Part shown: one piece after another, positions 1-7,587 of the stretch
Numbering within the stretch: position 1 is the stretch's first letter
Layout of the letters: the number at the start of each line of letters is the position of its first letter
Source: CAZJDM01 sp964544765
GTDB lineage: Bacteria; Bdellovibrionota_B; Oligoflexia; CAYFLR01
DNA: 7,812 nt
Assembly (NCBI GenBank): GCA_964544765.1
Contig: CAZJDM010000188.1
Coordinates: 1-7,812, forward strand
Direction of reading: 5' to 3'
Notes under the pieces: generated by a model
What the model was told of the DNA's origin: nothing
What the model saw: the letters and a program-made list of their open reading frames with translations, nothing else
The model's database searches: none
Translations under genes and position numbers: made by a program

Positions 1-37
1 AGAAAAAATTTGTAAGTTTAAGTTGGGACCACATTAG

Positions 38-244
38 ATCCGGAAGAGCCATAATAGTTTCAGTCAAGGTGGAGTATCAATAGGATACGATCTTGCACCT
101 GGAACTGATACTGGACCCGGAGGAATGTTAGATGAACATTATGAGCATCCCATCGGAAAGCATAGTCGTTGCGATGATTCTGCTTGTTCGGCCGAAGAAC
201 TTGAAAACAGACATGGTAAAGTGGTTATAATATGCTATCCATAA
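38..244 (+). pseudogene. 3' end of an unrecognised coding region, probably frameshifted
   Basis: This frame is open from base 38 to a TAA at 242-244 and encodes about 68 residues, with a plausible protein composition: a Gly/Pro/Asp-rich stretch, an EHYEHP segment, two cysteines in the motif CDDSAC, and a hydrophobic end VVIICYP. It is less AT-rich than the genes to its right. A TAG at 35-37 closes it upstream and no convincing start with a ribosome binding site lies inside. Immediately upstream the +1-shifted frame (bases 3-80) is open and reads KKFVSLSWDHIR before continuing, so the simplest reading is one gene entering from the left whose frame shifts around bases 33-55. I do not recognise the family. 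It could instead be an intact gene with a sequencing error, or a chance open frame. Confidence 0.3.
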
Positions 245-274
245 TCTGGATTGGTTCTAATGGAATAGACACAT

Positions 275-2248
275 TTATATTTTCATTTTAAGCATACTTT
301 TCAAATATTGCCGTCGAATTTCAAAACAATCGTTTGTCTGTCTCAAATGCTCATGGTAGGTTACTAAGTTTTTAAATTCTGATCGTGTTTTCTTTTTAAA
401 TCGAGCAAAGTGACCATATCTAATATGATCCATCCATCTATCATCTAAATAAACACCTCCAATAAGGACAATAATTGTCTTAATTCCAATTGAGAGTAAA
501 CCTGAAGAAAGAAAATGATCAGCTACTATGATTGTTCCGGCAGTCATAGCTACTGTTAAACCTACAGCTTTCATCTCTTTTATTAATACTCTCCCGACTT
601 TATTACCCGCATTCTGTAAGGCCCTGTTTAAAAGTTTGGCAATCAAAACCTCCTGTTGGGGTGACCTTGGTTTACCTAGAACATTCGTTAGAAGTTCTGC
701 TAATTCAGCAGGAGCAAGCGATCTCTCATCAGAGAGAATAATTTGTGTGAGTTCATAAAAATTAAGGAAAACCTTTTCTTCAATTGTTTCTAATTTTACT
801 GAATCTTCTTGCCCACTATTACGAGCTGCCTCATATGACTCCATCAAGTATATGAATTGATAGAGACTTGATTGAAGATGTTCATTTTGATGCATTACTT
901 GTTTTAATTCTAAAAATCTATCAACTTGATCAAGTTTCAATTTTAAACTTCCAGAAGCATGTTTACGTATATCTATCCAACGATCGGAATTTAAACCCAA
1001 GATATCACTAGAAGCAACCTCAACCGGAACTACCTCTCTGCTTAATGTTTGACCGGTCAGAGCCAACAAGTCAGACAATGTAATAACTCTTTGTAGATCT
1101 TGAAGCCCTTTACTAGCAAAATTTCGATAATCTTTCCTTTCTAACGACCGACCTAAGTCTTTTAAAACTTGATGTTTTCGTTGATCTGGTAGGTTAGTAA
1201 TAATCATAATTATATGTCTAACAGAACGAGTTGGAGTGGGATCTTGAAAAATATCAATGTTCTTAACTATATCAGCCAAAACATCGGCCACACCTAAATC
1301 TGGTTGGTAAAAACGGCGCATACCCTTATTAACCAAACCAATAATTTCTCTGGTAGTAGACTCAATATGAGCCATTTCAAGTTCCAATTTTGAGGCATCA
1401 TATTCTCGATAGTTAAATTCATCCGCATAACCAATAGCTATAAACCTATGCAGTAGTAATTGAAAATCAATTCTACTAGGAGCATTTGCAATTCCTTCTC
1501 TAAGAAGAGGAAAGTGTATTCCTAAGGGATGGCCTTGGGCCAATACACCAAGTTCCACTATAAACTGCGAAAAATCACTCCCAGGTAAATTAGATGATAT
1601 TCTTTGAGCAAGACCTTGATTATCTGACCTAGCTCGAACCACTGTAGTGTCTATTTGTAATCTTGTCTGGGGAAATATCCCATCTAAATGGTCAGTTATA
1701 AACTCATCTATAACATGTAACACTTGAGATTTGGCCACCTCACTTCCTGAATCCAAAATACCGTTCCAATTAGCTTGAAACAATGGTCCGGCCCAGTTGT
1801 TTATAAGGCCAGGTCCTGCTAATCCTTCCCGGATACTAAGTAATATGGAGTCCCTATATGAATATCTGCTAATATATTTTTTGAATAATGTTTCAAGGTG
1901 CTCTCTTCGCTGCTTATTGAGCCCTATAACTCCAGTGGGATCACCAAAAGGAACCACAACCCCAGATATTGGGTTATCAGCGCTTCTTTTTAACGATTGA
2001 TCATAGACTTGCCGATTGGTCTTATCTCTCAAAACTTCATAAGCTTCATGAATGCTTCTAAAAAGACTTGCATCACCACCTTTTATATCGGGGTGAGATT
2101 CTTTTGCTCTTTTACGATAAGCTGTTTTTATTTCATCCTCAGTGGCACTCTCAAGAACACCCAGAATCTCATAATAATTTTTCTCGATACTAAAAACTAC
2201 ACTCCCATAAATGAATAAAAAACAAAGTAAAATTTTTTTTAAAAACAT
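275..2248 (-). CDS. J-domain (DnaJ-like) protein with signal sequence and C-terminal membrane hairpin
   Basis: Seen: 657 residues. Residues 1-20 form a signal-like segment (KK, then a hydrophobic core, then VVFS). Residues 24-83 are a complete J domain with Tyr-Tyr-Glu-Ile-Leu-Gly at its start, the invariant HPD at 52-54, and a Tyr-Asp end. Residues 90-560 match no domain I recognise and look mostly helical. Two adjacent hydrophobic segments lie at about 562-579 and 580-601, followed by a basic tail (RFKKKTR). The HPD loop normally stimulates the ATPase of an Hsp70 partner, so co-chaperone activity is a family-based inference. Neither the G/F-rich, zinc-finger nor substrate-binding regions of true DnaJ are present. 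The start is supported by GAAGGA six bases upstream of the ATG. It lies downstream of the TetR gene on the same strand, but a terminator between them argues for separate transcription. The export signal is odd for a J protein because Hsp70 is cytoplasmic. Confidence 0.85.
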   Translation of the reverse strand: MFLKKILLCFLFIYGSVVFSIEKNYYEILGVLESATEDEIKTAYRKRAKESHPDIKGGDASLFRSIHEAYEVLRDKTNRQVYDQSLKRSADNPISGVVVPFGDPTGVIGLNKQRREHLETLFKKYISRYSYRDSILLSIREGLAGPGLINNWAGPLFQANWNGILDSGSEVAKSQVLHVIDEFITDHLDGIFPQTRLQIDTTVVRARSDNQGLAQRISSNLPGSDFSQFIVELGVLAQGHPLGIHFPLLREGIANAPSRIDFQLLLHRFIAIGYADEFNYREYDASKLELEMAHIESTTREIIGLVNKGMRRFYQPDLGVADVLADIVKNIDIFQDPTPTRSVRHIIMIITNLPDQRKHQVLKDLGRSLERKDYRNFASKGLQDLQRVITLSDLLALTGQTLSREVVPVEVASSDILGLNSDRWIDIRKHASGSLKLKLDQVDRFLELKQVMHQNEHLQSSLYQFIYLMESYEAARNSGQEDSVKLETIEEKVFLNFYELTQIILSDERSLAPAELAELLTNVLGKPRSPQQEVLIAKLLNRALQNAGNKVGRVLIKEMKAVGLTVAMTAGTIIVADHFLSSGLLSIGIKTIIVLIGGVYLDDRWMDHIRYGHFARFKKKTRSEFKNLVTYHEHLRQTNDCFEIRRQYLKSMLKMKI

Positions 2249-2280
2249 ATTAGATCCTTCTTGAGTAAAAATTAATATAG

Positions 2281-2319
2281 AATTATTTTAAAAATCAAAG
2301 ATATAACCAGTATCTTTGA
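2281..2319 (-). terminator. Intrinsic terminator after the TetR-family gene
   Basis: Read on the minus strand, a perfect 9-bp stem (TCAAAGATA / TATCTTTGA, at 2311-2319 and 2295-2303) encloses a 7-base loop and is followed directly by TTTTT (2290-2294) and more AT-rich sequence. The stem is AT-rich and so weak, but geometry and T-tract fit. It sits about 120 bases past the regulator's stop codon and upstream of the J-domain gene, so it would separate their transcripts. A promoter for the J-domain gene must then overlap or follow it. A TATTAA box about 16 bases after TTTGAT is the only weak candidate. Confidence 0.6.
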
Positions 2320-2439
2320 ACACCAAACAGTGAGGCAAAAATAATTATTTTTTAAAAAAAGGAAAGTTATATAGCTGACAAAATTTAAGTGAATATGTCA
2401 ACATTATAAAATCATTGGATTTAAAGTAGGTTTAAATAA

Positions 2440-3057
2440 TTATTCTGAACTTTTAAGAAGTATATCTTTAAGAGCCGTTAAAAAATTCTGTACCAAACTA
2501 GATTTTAATAGCTCTTTATCTGACCAATCGTTCCATAAATCTTGGTCGGTAGTGACACCTAGTAATACACCCATTTTCATATAACTAACAAATCGAATAG
2601 ACTTATAATCAATTCGGTTTCTTGTTAGTTGCTGCCAGGCACGAACCATGTGTCTGCAATAATTTTGCTCAAGTTCACGAATAACATTACCCAAACGACT
2701 CTTATCATTACGCATGCTTAAAAATAACTCAGGACCCCATGTGTATTTTCTAACTATTTTAAGAGCCCTTAAGAAACGTTTTTGTTGGAAGGTGTCCCAG
2801 TCAGAAGCTCTGATTTCATCCTCAAACTGGTATAGATCTACAAAAACTTTAGTGCCTAATTTTACAGCTTCATCCAATAAATCCAAAAGGTTATTACCAA
2901 AATAATAATACAAAGTTGATCTGGGAACTTGAGTAGTTCTGGCAATACTGGAGTAAGTTATATCATTGACATTATGAGTGGTAAACATTTTCAACACTTG
3001 TCCCAGTAATTGATCCATATCTAATTTTTTCTTACTCTTACCAATTTTCTTACTCAT
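2440..3057 (-). CDS. TetR/AcrR-family transcriptional regulator
   Basis: Seen: 205 residues, typical for the family. A lysine-rich tail (1-13) precedes an N-terminal helical DNA-binding domain. The helix-turn-helix at about 34-53 ends in the diagnostic pattern STLYYYFGN, with IARTTQVP before it. Residues 60-205 form the variable helical part expected to bind a ligand and dimerise; its sequence does not reveal the ligand. The ATG at 3055-3057 has no clear ribosome binding site. A TATAAT box lies only 7 bases upstream, which would make the transcript leaderless. The alternative start is Met14 (3016-3018), which keeps the whole TetR domain but also has only a weak AAGAG-like site. Divergent orientation from the secreted protein at 3205 and palindromic sites in the gap suggest autoregulation plus control of that gene (inference). 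Confidence 0.88.
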   Translation of the reverse strand: MSKKIGKSKKKLDMDQLLGQVLKMFTTHNVNDITYSSIARTTQVPRSTLYYYFGNNLLDLLDEAVKLGTKVFVDLYQFEDEIRASDWDTFQQKRFLRALKIVRKYTWGPELFLSMRNDKSRLGNVIRELEQNYCRHMVRAWQQLTRNRIDYKSIRFVSYMKMGVLLGVTTDQDLWNDWSDKELLKSSLVQNFLTALKDILLKSSE

Positions 3058-3064
3058 ACTAACA

Positions 3065-3094
3065 ATTATAGTATTAAACTCTAAAATTGTTCAA
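3065..3094 (-). promoter_or_regulatory. Sigma70-type promoter of the TetR-family gene
   Basis: On the minus strand, TTGAAC (3089-3094) and a consensus TATAAT (3065-3070) are separated by 18 bases. Transcription would begin near 3058, right at the ATG at 3055-3057, implying either a leaderless mRNA or use of Met14. The -35 box is overlapped by a palindrome, which fits repression by the gene's own product. Confidence 0.55.
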
Positions 3095-3164
3095 TTTTTA
3101 TGTTTACATTTTGAAAAAAAATGCTTTAATATTACTTTAATACAATACATTTTTCAATTTTAGA
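3080..3164. promoter_or_regulatory. Candidate TetR operator half-sites between divergent genes
   Basis: Three copies of a CAATTTT-type half-site occur. The first two form a palindrome, AAAATTG (3083-3089), TT, CAATTTT (3092-3098), that covers the regulator's -35 box. The third, CAATTTTAGA (3155-3164), is an exact 10-base inverted copy of TCTAAAATTG (3080-3089) and lies between the likely promoter and the start of the secreted-protein gene. An additional direct repeat CTTTAATA (3124-3131 and 3135-3142) is spaced 11 bases apart. TetR proteins commonly bind palindromes overlapping their own promoter; binding here is inferred. In such AT-rich DNA short matches can arise by chance. Confidence 0.4.
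3103..3132 (+). promoter_or_regulatory. Possible promoter of the secreted PLA2-like gene
   Basis: TTTACA (3103-3108) and TAATAT (3127-3132) are 18 bases apart and face the gene starting at 3205. Another -10-like box, TACAAT (3141-3146), lacks a well-placed -35 partner. The region is so AT-rich that the assignment is tentative. Confidence 0.3.
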
Positions 3165-3204
3165 TACCAACGTGGGTATTGTGCTTTTCAGACAGGACTC
3201 AAAT

Positions 3205-3942
3205 ATGTTTAGCAGTCTAATTTATAGTTTTTTTCGTGCATGTAGTATATTTTTTCTCTTTTTTACTGTTGTTTCTTTATCTTACTCAGATAAAAACTAT
3301 TGTTTTGAGAAAGAAAATACTTCTAATCAGCCCAATATTGCTAACTTGCCAGCTACAACTCTATCCAAAAAAAGAAACTGGACTCCAATTTGCGATCAAA
3401 TTGGAACTCTCCAGGAAGCTAGTTTTAAAGCAAATGGAGAGAACTTCACTATCCAACGGATAATTGGTGATCCCAAATCAAAATGTGCCGGTCGTTGTGG
3501 CACAGGCTGTTTTCAAGCTATGCAAAAAGTCAATCGACGTTACACTCAAGAATGTTTTAACCACGATATGTGCCACAGAATAGTGGGTACTATTTTTGGT
3601 GAATGTGCCGACGAATTTTGGGCGGCAGTAAATGGTTATTCTAGTGCCCTTTCCTGTCCCTTTGTCGCAAATGGAACGTGGCACATTCGCAAACAGTGGT
3701 ATTGCGATCTAAAAATGGAACATGAATACTGGCAACTAAATAATGATAATAGCGTATGGGCCGATGACCAATCTATTGGTAAGTGGAACTTTGATTCTAC
3801 TATTAATCTACTAACCATTAACCTTGATAACGGAAAAATTTATACCGCCAAAAGTGATCATACAGGTCATAAAATAGAGGGAACCATTTGGCAAGAAGGA
3901 ACAAACGCCTGTTGGTACGCAACCCTAGTTACTTTTAAATAA
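3205..3942 (+). CDS. Secreted cysteine-rich protein with phospholipase A2-like His-Asp motif
   Basis: I choose the ATG at 3205 (245 residues) because AGGA lies 7 bases upstream and the protein then begins with a clean signal peptide (Arg11, hydrophobic core 14-25, likely cleavage after SYS at 28). An upstream GTG at 3172 would add 11 residues without a ribosome binding site. The mature protein has about 11 cysteines, suiting a disulfide-bonded extracytoplasmic protein. The core at 94-139 contains CAGRCGTGC, then YTQECFNHDMC with His120-Asp121 flanked by cysteines, then CADEFW. This C-x-x-H-D-x-C pattern resembles the active-site helix of secreted phospholipase A2, where His is the catalytic base and Asp supports it. 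I do not see the canonical glycine-rich calcium loop, so activity is unproven. Residues about 185-245 look beta-rich with repeated Trp/Gly (GKW, NGKIY, IEGTIW), a separate binding-type module. It is divergent from the TetR gene and may be its target. Confidence 0.75.
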   Translation: MFSSLIYSFFRACSIFFLFFTVVSLSYSDKNYCFEKENTSNQPNIANLPATTLSKKRNWTPICDQIGTLQEASFKANGENFTIQRIIGDPKSKCAGRCGTGCFQAMQKVNRRYTQECFNHDMCHRIVGTIFGECADEFWAAVNGYSSALSCPFVANGTWHIRKQWYCDLKMEHEYWQLNNDNSVWADDQSIGKWNFDSTINLLTINLDNGKIYTAKSDHTGHKIEGTIWQEGTNACWYATLVTFK

Positions 3943-4004
3943 CCTAACGTTATGGGCAGATTTTACCAACCCCGTTAACTTAGACTTTTTAGAGGAGAAC
4001 ACTC

Positions 4005-4700
4005 ATGAAACTAACTTTTTTGGGACACGCGGCTTGGAAAATTGAAGGTAGTAAATCTTTATTTATAGACCCTTGGTTAAATGATAATCCTGCGGCTTCA
4101 TGTAAAGCAAACGATATAGGACTCGCTGACTACATCTTTGTCACGCATGATCATTTTGATCATTTAGGAGATAGCCACGAAATTGCAAAAAATACTGGCG
4201 CCACTATTGTTTCAATTTTTGAGACTGCCGCAGCAGCTGAAAATGCTGGACTTAAAACTGTAGGATGTAACATAGGAGGTCCGGTTAAATTAGACAATGT
4301 AGAGGCAATTTTTACCCAAGCCTTTCATTCTATGACCTCTAATCCCAGCGGCGTTGTTATCAAAATGGATGGTAGAACCATATATCACGCTGGAGACACA
4401 TGCTTATTTGGAGACATGAAATTAATTGGAGAACTTTATCCATTGGATGTAGCAATACTACCCATTGGTGGACATTTTACCATGGGAGTGCGTGAAGCGG
4501 CAAAAGCGGTAGAATTGCTGCAACCTCAAAGGGTCCTCCCCATGCATTACGATACGTTTGAAGTCATAGAAGCGGATTTAGCGTCTTTTAGAGAAGCAGT
4601 AGGTAATAATTCTGAAGTTTGTGTAGTTAAATCAGGCGATTGTTTTGATCTTTCGCAGGTCCCACCGTTGGAACAAGATCGAAAGTTACGAAGTGCTTAA
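4005..4700 (+). CDS. UPF0173 family metal-dependent hydrolase (metallo-beta-lactamase fold)
   Basis: Seen: 231 residues, near the usual family length. The N-terminus MKLTFLGHAAWKIEG and FIDPWLNDNP are typical of the UlaG-like/UPF0173 branch. Metal ligands are present: HDHFDH (48-53) followed by LGD, His108, Asp131 in YHAGDT, and the later histidines His157 (GGHFTMG) and His181 (MHYDTF). It is a predicted cytoplasmic hydrolase with a binuclear metal site; the substrate of this family is not settled, so no pathway is assigned. The start is firm: AGAGGAG (3991-3997) sits 7 bases before the ATG. It lies 62 bases beyond the secreted PLA2-like gene on the same strand with no convincing terminator between, so co-transcription is possible. 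About 10 residues at the C-terminus (PPLEQDRKLRSA) extend past the fold. It converges with the dehydrogenase gene at 4712, with only 11 bases between stops. Confidence 0.9.
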   Translation: MKLTFLGHAAWKIEGSKSLFIDPWLNDNPAASCKANDIGLADYIFVTHDHFDHLGDSHEIAKNTGATIVSIFETAAAAENAGLKTVGCNIGGPVKLDNVEAIFTQAFHSMTSNPSGVVIKMDGRTIYHAGDTCLFGDMKLIGELYPLDVAILPIGGHFTMGVREAAKAVELLQPQRVLPMHYDTFEVIEADLASFREAVGNNSEVCVVKSGDCFDLSQVPPLEQDRKLRSA

Positions 4701-4711
4701 TCTAATTCAAT

Positions 4712-6145
4712 CTAGTCTAAATTGGAAATAGTTTGGTTGACCACCATAAGTTTCGGTTCCGTCATGGATTCCATAGCATAACGAATTCCTTCACGACCGA
4801 AACCGGAATCTTTTACACCCCCATAAGGCATATTATCAACTCTAAAAGTCGGTATATCATTGATAATTACCCCTCCTACATCCAGTGTTTGATAAGCATA
4901 TTGAACCAAAGAATGATTATTGGTAAAAACTCCTGCTTGTAGACCGTATTTTGAAGAATTTATTTGATCCATAGCTTCTTTCGCTGAGGAGACAGAATAA
5001 ACCATAACTATAGGAGCAAAGACCTCCTGATTTCCTAAATGACAATTTTCAGACACACCAGTTACAATCGTAGGATTAATAATGGAGCCCTGTCTATCTC
5101 CACCACAATGGACTTTGGCTCCCTGCCCTTTAGCTTGTTCGAGCCACTTTATAATTCGCTGACGATTCTCCTCATCAATCACAGGACCTAACTCAGTTCC
5201 ATGATCCAAAGGATCTCCCGATGTAATATTCTTCGCTTTAGTAACCAATGTTGCCAGAAATTGATCATATATTTTACTATGTAAAAATATTCGCTGTACC
5301 GAAATACAAACCTGACCCGCATAATGAAAGGATCCTAATATACATCGTTCCACTGCATATGATAAGTCAGCATCATGATGAACATAAACAGCTGCATCTC
5401 CTCCTAACTCAAGAATGACATTCTTCTTACCGGCCCTATTTTTCAATGACCATCCAACATTATGACTCCCAGTAAAACTCAAAAGCTTAAAACGATCATC
5501 CTCGATTATCTCATCAGCCACATCATGCTTACAAGGCACTACCTGTAACATGCCTTTAGGCAGAGAAGTACTATCAATAATCTCAGCTAATTTTAAGGCT
5601 GTCAAAGGTGTTTTACTGGCAGGTTTTACAACAATTGGATTACCAGTGGCAATAGCAGGAGCAACCTTATGACTTACTAAATTAAGTGGAAAATTAAAGG
5701 GCGAAATACCTAAAATAGGACCTTTGGGAAATCTATTTACCAAACCATACCTATTTTCGGCCATTGCCGTAACATCTAAAGGAATAACCTCACCATGAAA
5801 ATTATCTAAAACTTCCGCCGCTAAACGAAAAACACTACAAGAACGTCTAACCTCATTTATGGCATCTTTGATAGGTTTACCACTTTCTCGACAAATAATA
5901 TTTGCCAAATCATCTAAACATTGGTTTAAAGCCTCAGAAATCTGATATAAAGCGGTTGTTCTAACATGTGTAGCAAGAGATTTGGTTTTAGAAAAAATCT
6001 TTACCGCAAATTGAGCGGCCCTTTCCAAAACTTCTCGATCCGCTGTGTAAACCGAATCAACAAGAGAATCATCAAAAGGATTCTTAATAGTTAAAGAATT
6101 ACTGGTATGTTGCCACGTTCCCTCTAAGTAGATTTTTTTAGTCAT
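4712..6145 (-). CDS. NAD(P)-dependent aldehyde dehydrogenase (ALDH superfamily)
   Basis: Oxidises an aldehyde to the acid with NAD(P)+ through a cysteine thiohemiacetal. Numbered from the ATG at 6143-6145 (477 residues, full length), the catalytic set is complete: Asn151 in SPFNFP, Lys174 in KPASKTP, the FTGS nucleotide-binding turn at 224-227, Glu246 in LELGG, nucleophile Cys280 in GQVCIS, and EVFAPIV near the C-terminus. The CISVQR context resembles the lactaldehyde/phosphonoacetaldehyde/glyceraldehyde-3-phosphate-type branch, but the substrate cannot be named from this. I prefer this start because GGAG lies 11 bases upstream and homologues typically begin just before such an IYLEGTW segment. 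An in-frame ATG at 6167-6169 would add 8 residues and overlap the ATPase stop codon as ATGA, but has no ribosome binding site. It lies directly downstream of the ATPase gene and probably shares its transcript. Confidence 0.92.
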   Translation of the reverse strand: MTKKIYLEGTWQHTSNSLTIKNPFDDSLVDSVYTADREVLERAAQFAVKIFSKTKSLATHVRTTALYQISEALNQCLDDLANIICRESGKPIKDAINEVRRSCSVFRLAAEVLDNFHGEVIPLDVTAMAENRYGLVNRFPKGPILGISPFNFPLNLVSHKVAPAIATGNPIVVKPASKTPLTALKLAEIIDSTSLPKGMLQVVPCKHDVADEIIEDDRFKLLSFTGSHNVGWSLKNRAGKKNVILELGGDAAVYVHHDADLSYAVERCILGSFHYAGQVCISVQRIFLHSKIYDQFLATLVTKAKNITSGDPLDHGTELGPVIDEENRQRIIKWLEQAKGQGAKVHCGGDRQGSIINPTIVTGVSENCHLGNQEVFAPIVMVYSVSSAKEAMDQINSSKYGLQAGVFTNNHSLVQYAYQTLDVGGVIINDIPTFRVDNMPYGGVKDSGFGREGIRYAMESMTEPKLMVVNQTISNLD

Positions 6146-6165
6146 TTGGTATTTATCTCCATATA

Positions 6166-7587
6166 TCATGCATAGTCTGATAAGGAATTGAATAAATCAC
6201 TTATGCATAGGTTATGATGAAAGTAACCGCTTTCTTGTAGAGGTTTATCTGCTCCAAACTGCGATATCAGAGCTTTTTCTATTGTTATTCCTTTTTTTAC
6301 AGCTAATAAACTTAATTTTTTTTCAAACTCAGGGATTATTTTCGGAGTAATCTGATCATTTAGATATTTGATTTCACAAACAGTAATAGTATTGTCAAAC
6401 CTTTCAAAAATTAAATCAATTTGAAACCCCTTTTTTTCTCTCACAAATAGAGGACAAGTATTTTTTACTTGATCTGCAAAACCCATTTTTTCAGCTAACC
6501 AATTAGAATTTTTAAAACAGAAATTTTCAAAGGAAAATCCTAACCATGCGTTCCAATTTTGTTTAACAAGTTTATCAAATAAATTTACTTGAGTATTTTG
6601 CTTTATTATTTTTTTATTTTTATGAATATATTTCAAATAAAACCTGACATATTCATCAGTTAATTTATATTTTTTTAGCTTTGTATTGCTTCCTTTACCA
6701 AAAGGAGTATAGCTTGTGATAAATAATGCCTTTTCTAAATTTTCTAGATATGTTTTTAAGCCTCCTCCAGATTGAATATCTAAATGCTGGGCCACCTCTT
6801 GCAAAGTATGAGGATTTGTAGCTAAATATCTAACTATTTTTTCGTAATTTCGATGTTCCTTAAATTGAGAGTAGAAGATTTTTTGATATTCATTTAAAAA
6901 TATCGAATCTTTGCGAAAAAAAAGTTGGTTGATATTTTGATCAAATGATTTATTGGGATCTATCACTTCTATGTATCTTGGAATTCCTCCGAGCAATAAT
7001 ATATACTTAAATGTTTCTAATAAATTTCTTTTGCTGCTTAATAATTTATTTACCTCACCGGGATTTAAATGTTGCAAGCAAATCTCTTTATCAATTCTGC
7101 CATAAAGAGCATTTGAATGAATAACCTTTTTAATCATAAAAGAAGCAACTGAACCACAGAGTATCAGCATTACTTTTTTACTTTTTTTCCAATCATTGTC
7201 CCAATTCAACTTAATCAAACTCACTAATTTGCTCTGCCCTGCCGCCATCCATTGAAATTCATCAAAGAATATAATTAATTTATTTTTGCTTTTTTCGATT
7301 ATTAATGTAAGATATTCTAAAATTTCGATCCAATTGGTAAAAGTCATGTTTTTTAAGAATGGATCTTTTACCTGCTTTTCTAAACTACTTTTAAAAAAGC
7401 TTATTTGCTCAGGAGTATGCGCCTTTTCTAGGCCCTCAAATTTTAAATACCTTTTTCCATCGCAAAATCTTTCGATTAACGAGCTTTTACCAATTCTTCT
7501 TCTTCCATATAGAACAACTAAATTGGAATTTTTTAATTTATATAAACTATCTAAATCAGAGAGTTCATGCCCTCTTCCTACAAACAT
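6166..7587 (-). CDS. Archaeal-type AAA ATPase with C-terminal DUF234 / PD-(D/E)XK-like domain
   Basis: Seen: 473 residues. It starts with the family hallmark FVGRGHEL, followed by Walker A GRRRIGKS (28-35), Walker B IIFFDEFQW (105-113), a sensor-like LILCGS (141-146), and LYGRIDKEI (161-169). A winged-helix-like segment follows at about 245-290. The C-terminal part has Glu354 in FENFC, Asp391 in QIDLIF, and Glu405-x-Lys407 in CEIKY, the arrangement of a PD-(D/E)XK nuclease fold. Proteins of this ATPase_2 plus DUF234 type are widespread in archaea and scattered in bacteria; their physiological role is not established, and nuclease activity here is inferred from motifs only. The start is firm: AAGGAG lies 5 bases before the ATG. 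The gene is visibly more AT- and Lys-rich than the dehydrogenase it abuts, consistent with transfer. Two palindromic 41-bp repeats lie directly upstream and likely control it. Confidence 0.88.
   Translation of the reverse strand: MFVGRGHELSDLDSLYKLKNSNLVVLYGRRRIGKSSLIERFCDGKRYLKFEGLEKAHTPEQISFFKSSLEKQVKDPFLKNMTFTNWIEILEYLTLIIEKSKNKLIIFFDEFQWMAAGQSKLVSLIKLNWDNDWKKSKKVMLILCGSVASFMIKKVIHSNALYGRIDKEICLQHLNPGEVNKLLSSKRNLLETFKYILLLGGIPRYIEVIDPNKSFDQNINQLFFRKDSIFLNEYQKIFYSQFKEHRNYEKIVRYLATNPHTLQEVAQHLDIQSGGGLKTYLENLEKALFITSYTPFGKGSNTKLKKYKLTDEYVRFYLKYIHKNKKIIKQNTQVNLFDKLVKQNWNAWLGFSFENFCFKNSNWLAEKMGFADQVKNTCPLFVREKKGFQIDLIFERFDNTITVCEIKYLNDQITPKIIPEFEKKLSLLAVKKGITIEKALISQFGADKPLQESGYFHHNLCISDLFNSLSDYA

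Noticed and set aside
237..251. ATCCA-TAATC-TGGAT hairpin after the left-end coding stretch as a terminator
   Set aside because: The stem is only 5 bp and no T-tract follows it on either strand.
2397..2402. TTGACA on the minus strand as a -35 box for the J-domain gene
   Set aside because: The nearest TATA-like hexamer is about 22 bases downstream, too far, and the terminator lies between it and the gene.
3945..3977. TAACG...CGTTA with GGG/CCC between the secreted-protein gene and the hydrolase gene as a terminator
   Set aside because: The stem is bulged, short and not followed directly by a T-tract, so co-transcription remains possible.
4005..4700. Naming the metallo-hydrolase as L-ascorbate-6-phosphate lactonase (UlaG)
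   Set aside because: It shares the fold, but no ascorbate or sugar phosphotransferase genes are nearby and the sequence fits the general UPF0173 group better.
4712..6145. Naming the dehydrogenase gapN or lactaldehyde dehydrogenase
   Set aside because: The catalytic residues only establish the superfamily. Substrate-determining residues and pathway neighbours are not recognisable here.
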